From positions 806,001-870,000 of the forward strand of contig CP091725.1 in the NCBI GenBank assembly GCA_022009815.1: 64,000 bases of DNA, read 5' to 3'. Below are positions 54,747-63,855 of the stretch, one piece after another (within the stretch, counting starts at the first letter, position 1; every line of letters starts with the position of its first letter). Source of the stretch: Bacteroidales bacterium. Its GTDB lineage: Bacteria; Bacteroidota; Bacteroidia; Bacteroidales; Muribaculaceae. The notes under the pieces were generated by a model, which worked only from the letters and a program-made list of their open reading frames with translations, was not told the DNA's origin and ran no database searches. Both the position numbers and the translations under genes were made by a program.

Positions 54747-57700
54747 TTATTTCACAATCACCTTTACACCGTTTACGATGTAGACACCGCGCTGCAAGCC
54801 CTCGATGCGGGTCTTGCCTGCCACGTCGGCACGGCGCACGAGTGAGCCGGCGGCGTTGTAGACGCGTACGGTGGCTTCTGTCGCACTTTCAACAACCACT
54901 GCACCAACTGTGCCATAGACACGGAGTCCGTCGGCTGTGAGCATTCCTACGCCCGAGTTCGGAGTCATCTCAATCGGAGTGCCGGTCATGTCGCCCTCTG
55001 TGAGGTCGATAGTGTCGAATGTGAAGTCTTCATAGCCTTCTGCTTTGACAACGAGGCTGAAGACTGCCTGATCCTTAACCTTGATTTCGAAGCTGCCGTC
55101 TGCACCGGTTGTTGCCTCGGCAACCTTGTCTTCACCCTTGTAGAGTGCCACTGACGCGCCGGCGATTGCTGCATGCGACTCGGCGTCGGTAACTGTTCCG
55201 CTGAATGTGCGTACCGTCTTCTGCATCTCTACTGTTATGTCGAAGTTGCCCTCGAACGGAACTTCTTCAGAAGAAACCATGTCGTAGCCAGCTGCCTTGA
55301 ACAGAACGTTGTATGTGCCAAGCTGTTTGAACTTGAGCGCGAACGCTCCGTTTTCGTCGGTTGTGCCGGTCGCCACGTCTGCGCCACTTGCAGGATCGCT
55401 TACGTATACCTCAACGCCCTTGATAGGTGCTTTGGTCTCAGCGTCGGCCACAACACCGCTGAACGTGTAGACTGTCTGCTGCATTTCAACCGCCGTGCCG
55501 ACCATGTCGCCCTCAAACTGCGTGCCTTCATAAGAAACCATGTCGTAGCCTGTTGCCTTGAACAGGATGTCGTATGTGCCAAGCTGCTTGAACTTGATGT
55601 CGAACGCACCGTTTTCGTCGGTAGTGCCGGTCATCACGTCGGCGCCGCTCTCTGGATCGCTTACATATATCTCAACGCCTGCGATAGGAGCCTTGGTCTC
55701 GGCGTCGGTAACCACTCCGCTGAACGTGTAGGTCTTGGTCAGCGTGACAGCCAGACCGCTGATGTTGCCGTCGGCGAGTGATATGGTTTCAGGATGAGTA
55801 TAAGCGTCGTAAGACGGATGGCTTACTGTCAATGTATACTCCTTGCCGTATTTGATGACATCCATCGAGAATGCACCCTCGGCGTCGGTCTCGCTGTAGT
55901 ATTCCACGCCGTCGGCGCTTGCAAGAGTGATGTAGGCGCTTGCCACAGCCTCGCCCTTCTCGTTCTTAACCGCACCGCTCAGCGTCTTGTACGGGCTGAC
56001 AACGAAGTGAGCCACAGGAAGGCTGATATCGCTGAATGACGCCGTTGCCATTTGAGTCTCATCATCCTTCTTAGCCTGTTGAGCCTGACCCTTTACATTT
56101 TTGTCCACCTCGAACGATGTGCTGTTGTATGCAGTTCCGGCAGAAGTCAAGAAGAGGCGGATGTCGCCACCGTCATAAACAAAGCCATCAGGGAATGTCA
56201 AAGTAACAACACTCTTGATGTTTTCTGCTGTGACAGCCTCACTGTGGTCAACCGTCATCTTGTCGGCAACCTGAGTCAAGCCTTCTGTGCTTTCGCCCAT
56301 GAGAGCAGTGCCCTCAGCCACATTGCCAATCCAAGCATCTACAGAGAATGTGATGTTCTTGGAAGAGTGCGTTCCGAAGAACTGGATTTCGTTGATTTTC
56401 GTACCTGCAGGCAGATTGATGAGCGATTTCGGATAGATAATCTCTGTCTTTGAGTACTTGTAGAAGAAGTCGGCAGGACCGGCAGTAGCCGTTTCCGTAG
56501 GAGTTCCTACAATTACCTCAGCGTCGCCCTTCTCCTTGTTTACAGTCACATTTACTGTTTCGCTCGCCGCAGTGCCAGTTTCAGCCGTAAACTTGACAAA
56601 AGTCTCGGTAGCGCCGACAGCGTGAGGGATTACAGAGAATTCGAAGTCGTATTCCTTGCTTGCCTCAAGAGCCGGAGTCTCGGCAGTGGCAACGATACCG
56701 TCGTTCATCCACAATTCTGCTCTATAAGAGCCAGCCTCTTTCGCTTCGCCGTTCTCAACACGAGCCACAACCTTGTAGGCACTGTTTACCTCAGCGTTTT
56801 CAGGGATGTCGGCGCTCAGCACGTTGAAGCCCTGAGCCACATTCAAAGCAACATTCTTAACAAAAGAAGTTCCTCCCATATTCACTTTCTCGCGATCAGC
56901 GAAGAATCCTTCCTTAGAAACAGTCAGATTATATTCGAGACCGTCTTGAACCACGATGAAGTTGAACTTACCTTCAGCATCAGTAGTGCCTGAATATTCA
57001 ACATTGTCGCTCACGAGTTTCACCTCGGCGCCTTCAACAACAGCATTGTCGGCTGCAGAAGTAACCACACCGCTGAACACCGAAGCCTCCTTGTCGAAAC
57101 CGAACACCGTTACAGGGAGCGGTTTTAATGTCATTTTGCCAGTAAGCGTACCATCGGCGTAGCGGATAGCCGCAAGAGCGGCATGGTCGCCGTCAACCTC
57201 GAAGTTGGTTGTTGAATACTGCTCTGCCGACGACATCACTGTAACGCGTAAGTTGCCGCCAGTGTAGGTAAACGGAGTGTTGAACGTCACCTTGATGATA
57301 GGCTGATGGTCGCTGCTGCTGCCAATGACAGCCGCTACAGCATAAGTGTCGGCATAAACCTGAGTCATCGACTCCGACTGATACCATTCATCTTGTTTCG
57401 GAGAGGTAGCATCAGTGTTCTCCATCCAGATCTTCAAATTAGAAGTGATTTCCTTGTTGCTATAAGCGTTCTTATAACCAAGGAACGTGATGCTCTTGAG
57501 CTCAGTTCCTGCAGGAATGTTGAGCATGTCGGCAGGATAGATGATTTCCGACTGCGAGTTGTAGTAGTTGAGTTGCAACGGAATGTCGTTGGCAGTTGTA
57601 GTGCAGTTGCCGACAACAGCCTCGCCTACCACTTCCTCAGCGGCAACAGTGATTGTTGCAGTTCTTTCAATCTGAACACCGCCGTCGACAACCAATTTGG

Positions 57701-59705
57701 CAGCGAACTCGCCATTCTTGCGCGGAGTGAACTGGAATTCAACACTTGCATATTCACCCGAAGCGATAGCCGGGAGAGCCTTCTCGGCAATCAAGTCCTC
57801 ACCGATATAGAATTTTGCAGTGCAAACACCTTCCTCGATGTCTTTCTTACCGAAAGAAGCGACGTCGAACGAAACAGTCGAAGCATGGTTGACAGTTGCT
57901 GTTTCCGGAATCTTCACATTGCCAAGTTCAGCCTCGTAGTCAGGAGTATCGAGGTATGAACCACCGATAATGTTGTCCACGCGAGCATAACCAGCCTCGA
58001 AAGCGATATACCAGTCGCCGGCAGGAATGTTGTCGAGAGTGAACGTCTTGTACATGAAGTTGTCGTAGTATCCGCTAGGATATGTTCCCATAGCGAAGCA
58101 GTTTGCATCGTCGGAATTGTCGATAGTGATGTTTTTCACCTGAGTCCAATTCTTGCGGTCTGCAGAATAGTAGACATTGAGCTTCGATGTTGCATTGCGC
58201 TTGTTGGCGTCGAAAGTCATGTGCTCGCCTTCAGCCAAGCGGATTTTCGGAAGCACGAATTTTGACAATTCCACCTCGTCGCTTGTAGCGGCATATCCGT
58301 TCTCGCCATAAGAGAAATTAGACACTTTCCATTTCTTTTGTCCTGAAGACAGTTCGATGTAGGTGCCGGCAGGGAATTTCTGGTCGTTGAAGTTGATGTA
58401 AACCTTCGACGGGTCAACAATCTCTCCAGTCACAGCCAAAGTGTATACCTCACCCTGACCGTCGGCAGGAGTGATGACAATGTTGCCAGAACGCTTGCCA
58501 ACCACAGACGCATCCATAGTCACCGTGAGATAAGCCTTTCCGAGGGCTGCCACTTCATAAGGGAATGTTGCAGCCTCGCCATTTTCCGTAGCGCTGATTT
58601 TATATGAGAATCCTTCAGGAACGCTTACGCTGTTGATTGTCAGCGGAGCGCCGCCCTTTGCATTGCTTATAACGAGCACCTTGCTGGTGCTTGTCTGCAT
58701 CACCTGGAAATCGACAGTAGAGCCGTTTTCCACATCGTGCGACAAGTTGTCCTCCAAAGTAAACACAGGAGTGTGAGGGAACACCTCTATCCAACCAAGA
58801 TAAGTTGTTACGCCCGAAATATTTTCTTTCAAATGGAAGCCATGACGATAGTTTTTCGTAACAGCCATAGTTACTGTACCCTCGAGATATTGCTCCTCGC
58901 CAACGGCAAGAGGGAACGAAACCGGCACCGGCTCGCCCACAGCAACACCGTCAGAGTTGTCAAACAAAGACACTGAGTAGCCTTCATCGCCTACAGCCAA
59001 AGGAACTTCGCCCGAGTTTTTGATTTTGGCTTTGAACTGCACCTGAACATTTCCGTCGGCGTCAGCACAAAGGTCACTCGAAGAAATCATTGTAGGCGAC
59101 GAAAGGATTGTCATTTCCCTTTTCAGAACGACATCGGCACTCGCTGCCGAAAACTCGTCGAGAAGCACTTGGTCGCCACAGATGCCCAGGCGTGTGCCTG
59201 CTGCAACATTAGGAAACTCCACCTTTGTCCAAGCGTCGGTGCTGAGAGCAGGAACAGTCACCTCATACTTGTCGCCCTTAGTCACAGTGCCGTCGGAGGC
59301 AACTGTGCAGGTGTAGAATGACACCGAACCTTCAGTAGCGCTCTGCTTCACGTAGATGCTTGCATCTCCGGTAATTGCAGGAGTCACAATCATATCGGTC
59401 ATTGTCTGCGAGCTCTCGCCCCAAGAATCATAAAGAGTTTGAGTACCAACCTTCAAGCATGCGCCGTCATCGCCATAACCGCCCGTTTCCTGAGCGAAGT
59501 ACTCGACAAACGAAGGCGTGCTCCAAGAGTCGGCTTGAAACCTGTCAACATAGTGCGCCCAACCCGGAGGGGCAAACGACGACACCAATTTTCCCGACCC
59601 CAGACCCGAAAAATCATAGGCATAAGGAGCCACCACGTTGGCTCTCGCAACAGAAAAACCTAAAGCGAGAGCCAACATTGTTAATAAATAAGTAAACTTT
59701 CTCAT
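54747..59705 (-). CDS. Giant secreted multi-domain protein with carboxypeptidase-regulatory-like repeats and type IX-like tail
   Basis: The protein has 1652 residues from MRKFTYLLTMLALALGFSVA (signal peptide). An upstream in-frame extension is rejected because it precedes the signal. N-terminal part: a choice-of-anchor-like domain (PPGWAHYVDRFQADSWSTPS) and Ig-like domains. A module with SQSEIIYPADMLNIPAGTEL recurs later as SKTEIIYPKSLINLPAGTKI. From about residue 960 five beta-sandwich repeats of the CarboxypepD_reg type follow (FSGVVTSAADNAVVEGAEVK, LSGAVKNEKGEAVASAYITL, FSGVVTDAETKAPIAGVEIY, FSGVVADAETKAPIKGVEVY, FSGTVTDAESHAAIAGASVA). The tail RIEGLQRGVYIVNGVKVIVK is of type IX sorting style. 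A cell-surface adhesin or scaffold role is likely; no enzyme domain is seen. Confidence 0.8.
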   Translation of the reverse strand: MRKFTYLLTMLALALGFSVARANVVAPYAYDFSGLGSGKLVSSFAPPGWAHYVDRFQADSWSTPSFVEYFAQETGGYGDDGACLKVGTQTLYDSWGESSQTMTDMIVTPAITGDASIYVKQSATEGSVSFYTCTVASDGTVTKGDKYEVTVPALSTDAWTKVEFPNVAAGTRLGICGDQVLLDEFSAASADVVLKREMTILSSPTMISSSDLCADADGNVQVQFKAKIKNSGEVPLAVGDEGYSVSLFDNSDGVAVGEPVPVSFPLAVGEEQYLEGTVTMAVTKNYRHGFHLKENISGVTTYLGWIEVFPHTPVFTLEDNLSHDVENGSTVDFQVMQTSTSKVLVISNAKGGAPLTINSVSVPEGFSYKISATENGEAATFPYEVAALGKAYLTVTMDASVVGKRSGNIVITPADGQGEVYTLAVTGEIVDPSKVYINFNDQKFPAGTYIELSSGQKKWKVSNFSYGENGYAATSDEVELSKFVLPKIRLAEGEHMTFDANKRNATSKLNVYYSADRKNWTQVKNITIDNSDDANCFAMGTYPSGYYDNFMYKTFTLDNIPAGDWYIAFEAGYARVDNIIGGSYLDTPDYEAELGNVKIPETATVNHASTVSFDVASFGKKDIEEGVCTAKFYIGEDLIAEKALPAIASGEYASVEFQFTPRKNGEFAAKLVVDGGVQIERTATITVAAEEVVGEAVVGNCTTTANDIPLQLNYYNSQSEIIYPADMLNIPAGTELKSITFLGYKNAYSNKEITSNLKIWMENTDATSPKQDEWYQSESMTQVYADTYAVAAVIGSSSDHQPIIKVTFNTPFTYTGGNLRVTVMSSAEQYSTTNFEVDGDHAALAAIRYADGTLTGKMTLKPLPVTVFGFDKEASVFSGVVTSAADNAVVEGAEVKLVSDNVEYSGTTDAEGKFNFIVVQDGLEYNLTVSKEGFFADREKVNMGGTSFVKNVALNVAQGFNVLSADIPENAEVNSAYKVVARVENGEAKEAGSYRAELWMNDGIVATAETPALEASKEYDFEFSVIPHAVGATETFVKFTAETGTAASETVNVTVNKEKGDAEVIVGTPTETATAGPADFFYKYSKTEIIYPKSLINLPAGTKINEIQFFGTHSSKNITFSVDAWIGNVAEGTALMGESTEGLTQVADKMTVDHSEAVTAENIKSVVTLTFPDGFVYDGGDIRLFLTSAGTAYNSTSFEVDKNVKGQAQQAKKDDETQMATASFSDISLPVAHFVVSPYKTLSGAVKNEKGEAVASAYITLASADGVEYYSETDAEGAFSMDVIKYGKEYTLTVSHPSYDAYTHPETISLADGNISGLAVTLTKTYTFSGVVTDAETKAPIAGVEIYVSDPESGADVMTGTTDENGAFDIKFKQLGTYDILFKATGYDMVSYEGTQFEGDMVGTAVEMQQTVYTFSGVVADAETKAPIKGVEVYVSDPASGADVATGTTDENGAFALKFKQLGTYNVLFKAAGYDMVSSEEVPFEGNFDITVEMQKTVRTFSGTVTDAESHAAIAGASVALYKGEDKVAEATTGADGSFEIKVKDQAVFSLVVKAEGYEDFTFDTIDLTEGDMTGTPIEMTPNSGVGMLTADGLRVYGTVGAVVVESATEATVRVYNAAGSLVRRADVAGKTRIEGLQRGVYIVNGVKVIVK

Positions 59706-59965
59706 AAAAAAATATTTAAAGAAATAAATAATTCCTATTACTTCTTTTTTTGATGTGCAAATATAGAAATTTGCTATCAAGTTGCCAATTTTTTGCGTGT
59801 TTTTCTGAAAAAATATTACCACAAACCATCTTTTCCTGCACAATCATCCGTCTTCGCATAAAAAAAACAGACATTTTGCGCCTCCCGCACCTTTCTATTG
59901 AATAACCTCGCCTTTTTCAAAGTTTTTGTGTAAGTTTGCAACAGAATTAGCAAACAAGAACATAT
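59706..59965. other. Divergent intergenic region between the giant protein and purE
   Basis: AT-rich, no gene. A TAAGTTTG -7-like box at 59931-59938 may serve purE 28 bases downstream. No structured RNA or repeat is evident. Confidence 0.4.
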
Positions 59966-60472
59966 ATGAATCCTATCGTAAGCATCATTATGGGCAGCAC
60001 ATCGGACATGCCAGTGCTCGAGAAAGCCGCCAAACTACTTGATGAATTTGAAATTCCATTTGAAATCAACGCCCTTTCAGCACACCGCACACCGCAGGAA
60101 GTGACCGACTTCGCCAACAACGCCAGCAAGCGCGGGCTGAAAGTGATTATCGCCGCAGCGGGCATGGCCGCGCACCTGCCGGGCGTTATCGCCGCCCAGA
60201 CCACAGTGCCAGTGATCGGTGTCCCCATCAAGTCCACGCTCGAGGGTATGGACGCCCTGCTCGCAATCGTGCAGATGCCTCCGGGCATCCCAGTGGCAAC
60301 CGTGGGCATCAATGCCGGGCTCAACGCCGCCATTCTTGCCGTGCAGATGCTGTCGCTCACCGACGAGCGCATCGCCGCGCGTTTTGCGGAATACAAGCAG
60401 GGTCTTGCCAAGAAAATCGTGAAAGCCAACGAAGACCTTGCCCGCATTTCGTATAAGTTCAAGACAAACTAA
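59966..60472 (+). CDS. purE: N5-carboxyaminoimidazole ribonucleotide mutase
   Basis: Purine pathway enzyme. It has 168 residues with VSIIMGSTSDMPVLEKAAKL, EINALSAHRTPQEVTDFANN, VIIAAAGMAAHLPGVIAAQT, PVIGVPIKSTLEGMDALLAI and QMPPGIPVATVGINAGLNAA. These are all conserved substrate-binding motifs of class I PurE. ispG follows 13 bases later. Confidence 0.97.
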   Translation: MNPIVSIIMGSTSDMPVLEKAAKLLDEFEIPFEINALSAHRTPQEVTDFANNASKRGLKVIIAAAGMAAHLPGVIAAQTTVPVIGVPIKSTLEGMDALLAIVQMPPGIPVATVGINAGLNAAILAVQMLSLTDERIAARFAEYKQGLAKKIVKANEDLARISYKFKTN

Positions 60473-60485
60473 GCATCTCCCAGCT

Positions 60486-62180
60486 ATGAACGACTTCAAC
60501 TACCGCCGCCGTCACTCTTCGACAGTGCAGATAGGCAACGTGCCGCTTGGAGGCGACAATCCGATACGGGTACAGTCGATGACATCGACCTCGACGCTCG
60601 ACACCGACACCAGCGTGGCGCAATGCCGCCGCATCTTCGACGCAGGCGCCGACTATGTGCGCCTAACCGCACAAGGAGTGCGCGAGGCGCACAATATCGG
60701 TGAAATCCGCGCCGCCCTCCATGCCGCAGGCTACACCAAGCCGCTTGTCGCCGACATCCATTTCAACCCCAAAGCCGCATTCGAGGCAGCCGCCACGACC
60801 GACAAGGTGCGCATCAATCCCGGCAACTTTGTCGATGCCGCGCGCACGTTCAAGAAATTGGAGTATACCGACGAGGAGTATGCCGCGGAACTTGAGAAGA
60901 TACGCCGTGCCGTGGTACCTTTTCTCGCCATTTGCCGCGAGCACCACACGGCAGTGCGCCTCGGCGTGAACCACGGGTCGCTGTCAGACCGCATCATGAG
61001 CCGCTACGGCGACACCCCTGCCGGAATGGTTGAGTCGGCAATGGAGTATCTACGGATATTCCGCGAAGAGAATTTCAACAACGTGGCAATCTCCATCAAG
61101 GCCTCCAACACGGTGATCATGGTTGAGACCGTGCGCCGCCTCGTTGCGGAGATGGACCGCGAGGACATGCACTATCCGCTGCATCTCGGTGTGACCGAGG
61201 CTGGCGACGGCGAGGACGGCCGCATAAAGTCGGCTGTGGGCATCGGCACACTGCTCGCCGAAGGCATCGGCGACACCGTGCGCGTGTCGCTGAGCGAGGA
61301 GCCGGAACTTGAAATCCCCGTGGCGCGCAAACTGGTTGACTACATCACCGCCCGCGAAGGCCACGCCCCAATCAGCGGATGCTTCGCCAAGGCCTACAAC
61401 CGCATCGCTCCCGAACGCCGCCCCACAAACGCCGTGGGACACATAGGCGCGCAAAACGTGCCGGTAGTAGCCACCGCATTGAGTCCAGCCGACGTGGCGG
61501 CAATCGCGACGAAACCCGACTATTTCCTCTCCGACGTGAACTGGAAAGCGGTCGACGCCTCCGACAAGGCCGAAGGCTTCAGCGACGACGACGTGCTGCT
61601 CCTCACAAGCCACCACGCCAACCCCGTGGGCGAAATCGAGGCATTCATCCACCGTCTGTGGGACAACGGCTGCAAAGCGCCGGTCGTGGTGCGCATGAGT
61701 TATGACGACGCCGACGAGGAAGACGTGCAGGTAAAAGCCGGAGCCGACTTCGGCGCGCTTCTGCTCAACGGCCTCGTAGACGGAATCGTGCTTGACGCGC
61801 CCAACCTGCCCAACAACGCCGATGCCGTGGCATACTCGTTCGGCATCCTCCAGGCGGCACGCCGACGCACCACAAAAACAGAATACATCTCATGTCCGAG
61901 CTGCGGCCGCACCCTCTACGACCTGCAACACGCCGTGAAGGAGATAAAAGCTGCCACCTCACATCTTAAAGGCTTGAAAATAGGCATTATGGGATGCATT
62001 GTCAACGGTCCGGGCGAGATGGCCGACGCCGACTACGGATATGTGGGCGCCGCCGTGGGAAAAGTGAGCCTCTACAAAGGCAAGGAGTGCGTGGAACGCA
62101 ACGTGCCTCAGGACGTAGCGCTCACGCATCTGATCGACCTTATAAAAGCCAACGGCGACTGGACCGAACCTAAACAATAG
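60486..62180 (+). CDS. ispG: (E)-4-hydroxy-3-methylbut-2-enyl-diphosphate synthase, long form
   Basis: [4Fe-4S] enzyme of the non-mevalonate isoprenoid pathway. From MNDFNYRRRHSSTVQIGNVP it has 564 residues, longer than the about 370 of E. coli because of the inserted middle domain found in Bacteroidetes, Chlamydiae and plants. Seen: NPIRVQSMTSTSTLDTDTSV, the TIM-barrel VRLGVNHGSLSDRIMSRYGD, LHLGVTEAGDGEDGRIKSAV, and the cluster domain EYISCPSCGRTLYDLQHAV with CxxC and IGIMGCIVNGPGEMADADYG with the third Cys. An upstream in-frame start would overlap purE and is rejected. Confidence 0.96.
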   Translation: MNDFNYRRRHSSTVQIGNVPLGGDNPIRVQSMTSTSTLDTDTSVAQCRRIFDAGADYVRLTAQGVREAHNIGEIRAALHAAGYTKPLVADIHFNPKAAFEAAATTDKVRINPGNFVDAARTFKKLEYTDEEYAAELEKIRRAVVPFLAICREHHTAVRLGVNHGSLSDRIMSRYGDTPAGMVESAMEYLRIFREENFNNVAISIKASNTVIMVETVRRLVAEMDREDMHYPLHLGVTEAGDGEDGRIKSAVGIGTLLAEGIGDTVRVSLSEEPELEIPVARKLVDYITAREGHAPISGCFAKAYNRIAPERRPTNAVGHIGAQNVPVVATALSPADVAAIATKPDYFLSDVNWKAVDASDKAEGFSDDDVLLLTSHHANPVGEIEAFIHRLWDNGCKAPVVVRMSYDDADEEDVQVKAGADFGALLLNGLVDGIVLDAPNLPNNADAVAYSFGILQAARRRTTKTEYISCPSCGRTLYDLQHAVKEIKAATSHLKGLKIGIMGCIVNGPGEMADADYGYVGAAVGKVSLYKGKECVERNVPQDVALTHLIDLIKANGDWTEPKQ

Positions 62181-62184
62181 ATTT

Positions 62185-62955
62185 ATGAATACGCCCAAAA
62201 ACGTTATAGACAACTTTGTAAACGCAGGCATCGCCAAAGCGCAACTGCGTGGCGGCAAACTGATGCTGCTGTCGATGATGGCAGGCGCCTACATAGCCAT
62301 CGGCGGCGTGCTGTCGGTGGTGGCAGGCTTCGGATTTCCCGAACTTACAGCGGGCAACCCGTCGCTGCAGCGTCTGCTCAGCGGCGCCGCATTTCCGATT
62401 GGACTTATCCTTGTGGTGATTCTCGGTGCAGAACTCTTCACCGGCAACAACGCCGTGCTGATGCCCGCCGCCCTGCAGGGCAAAATATCGCCGTGCGCAG
62501 CCGTGCGCAACTGGGTTGCCGTCTATCTCGGCAATTTTATGGGCGCGCTGCTCTTCACGCTGCTTTTCGTATATGCCGTCGGACTCACCGCCGCAGAGCC
62601 CTACCATAGCGCCGTGCAGCGCATCGCCGAAGCGAAAGTGTCGATGCCGTGGCACGTTGTGCTGCTCAAAGGCATCGGAGCCAACTGGTTTGTCTGCCTC
62701 GCCGTGTGGCTCGCCGCCTCGGCAAAGACGATGCTGGCCAAAATGGCAGGCTGCTGGCTGCCCGTGATGGCATTCGTGGCACTCGGCTACGAACACTCCA
62801 TCGCCAATATGTTTTTCATTCCGATAGGAATGCTTGAGGGCGCCGACGTGACCCTGCACCAATTCTTCATTGCCAACCTGCTGCCTGCAACCATAGGCAA
62901 CATCATTGGCGGAGCGTTGCTTGTAGGGTCGGCCTACACCTACGTGAACCGTTAA
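62185..62955 (+). CDS. Formate/nitrite transporter family protein
   Basis: Pentameric inner-membrane channel of the FNT family. It has 256 residues and six hydrophobic helices. Family motifs are GGKLMLLSMMAGAYIAIGG, GAELFTGNNAVLMPAALQGK, the GIGANWFVCLAVWLA segment, and the central His region LGYEHSIANMFFIPIGML. It begins 5 bases after ispG. No pyruvate-formate lyase or nitrite reductase is next to it, so formate versus nitrite cannot be decided. Confidence 0.93.
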   Translation: MNTPKNVIDNFVNAGIAKAQLRGGKLMLLSMMAGAYIAIGGVLSVVAGFGFPELTAGNPSLQRLLSGAAFPIGLILVVILGAELFTGNNAVLMPAALQGKISPCAAVRNWVAVYLGNFMGALLFTLLFVYAVGLTAAEPYHSAVQRIAEAKVSMPWHVVLLKGIGANWFVCLAVWLAASAKTMLAKMAGCWLPVMAFVALGYEHSIANMFFIPIGMLEGADVTLHQFFIANLLPATIGNIIGGALLVGSAYTYVNR

Positions 62956-63080
62956 AAATAAGAATCCGTCTCTTCGACACAAAAGCGTGAAAAAGGCTAT
63001 GTGCGGAAAACGGCAATAGGGTCGCAGGTCGTTGATTCACTACGATTTAAATAATTTAAGAAGACCTTATTTATAAACAT

Positions 63081-63553
63081 ATGAGCAAAATATCCATCAG
63101 ATTCTATAATGACCGTGAGGTGCGGGCGGTTTGGGATGAAGATAATTCCAAATGGTGGTTTTCCGTGCTTGATATTGTCGGGGTATTGAATGGCCAAGAA
63201 GACTACCAGAAGAACAGGAACTATTGGAAGTATCTGAAAACCAAGCTAAAGAAAGAAAACAACGAACTGGTTAGTGTCACTAACCAGTTGAAACTATCCG
63301 CCCCGGATGGTAAGCGGAGATTAACCGACGTTCTTGATAATGATGGCGTAATTCAACTTGCAAAGAATTTTTCGAATACCAAAACGAAGAGTTCTTGGAA
63401 ATGAGTAAAGCCCGTCGAGAGGAAATCAACGACATCTCAAAACGTACTTTGTTTTTGGAGAAACTTCAAAAGCAAGCACAACTATTTGAGGGCAAAGAGA
63501 TTCAGCCTCTTAATGAACCTCTTGTAGAATATGGACAGGATTTGCCATTTTAA
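63081..63553 (+). CDS. Bro-N/phage antirepressor-like protein (single-base frameshift near 63370)
   Basis: The first part MSKISIRFYNDREVRAVWDE, KWWFSVLDIVGVLNGQEDYQ, YWKYLKTKLKKE and RRLTDVLDNDGVIQLAKNF is a Bro-N domain, typical of phage antirepressors and related mobile-element genes. As written it stops at 63404. Adding one T to the T5 run at 63368-63372 continues as FEYQNEEFLEMSKARREEIN and KLQKQAQLFEGKEIQPLNEP to a stop at 63553, about 157 residues. The second half is a coiled acidic tail I do not recognise. A truncated Bro-N-Fic gene is an alternative. Low GC marks the start of an accessory region. Confidence 0.6.
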
Positions 63554-63855
63554 TCCCAAATCTTACACAGCCCATTATATAGCATAGCTCCTCCGCTTCG
63601 ATTCCAATATGTTATATCCTGTTCTATAAAGAGCCATTTTAATGATTTGAATATAACTTCTATTGAGTGTCCAGATTTAAATGAAAATTGGAAATATTCT
63701 GAATTACTGATTTGTACACAAGTATATCTCTTATCCAATAGTTCTCTTAAACGAATAAATTCAGTAGGATTTCCAGCTTTTTTATTGATTAAAGAAAATC
63801 CCCTGCTAATGCAGAGGATTTTCTTATATCGTTCAAAGGTTATTCCTTTTTTCAA
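63550..63855 (-). CDS. Unknown protein, TTG start or downstream part of a frameshifted gene
   Basis: A 101-residue frame reads (M)KKGITFERYKKILCISRGFS, FIRLRELLDKRYTCVQISNS and ends NGLCKIWD. Its only near start is TTG at 63853-63855, overlapping the end of the next upstream frame by four bases. The frame is also open further back as DKGSGNHYGYGDLLKK. Since single-base shifts are frequent in this window, this and the partial frame at 63852-64000 may be one gene. No family recognised; low GC. Confidence 0.45.
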   Translation of the reverse strand: MKKGITFERYKKILCISRGFSLINKKAGNPTEFIRLRELLDKRYTCVQISNSEYFQFSFKSGHSIEVIFKSLKWLFIEQDITYWNRSGGAMLYNGLCKIWD

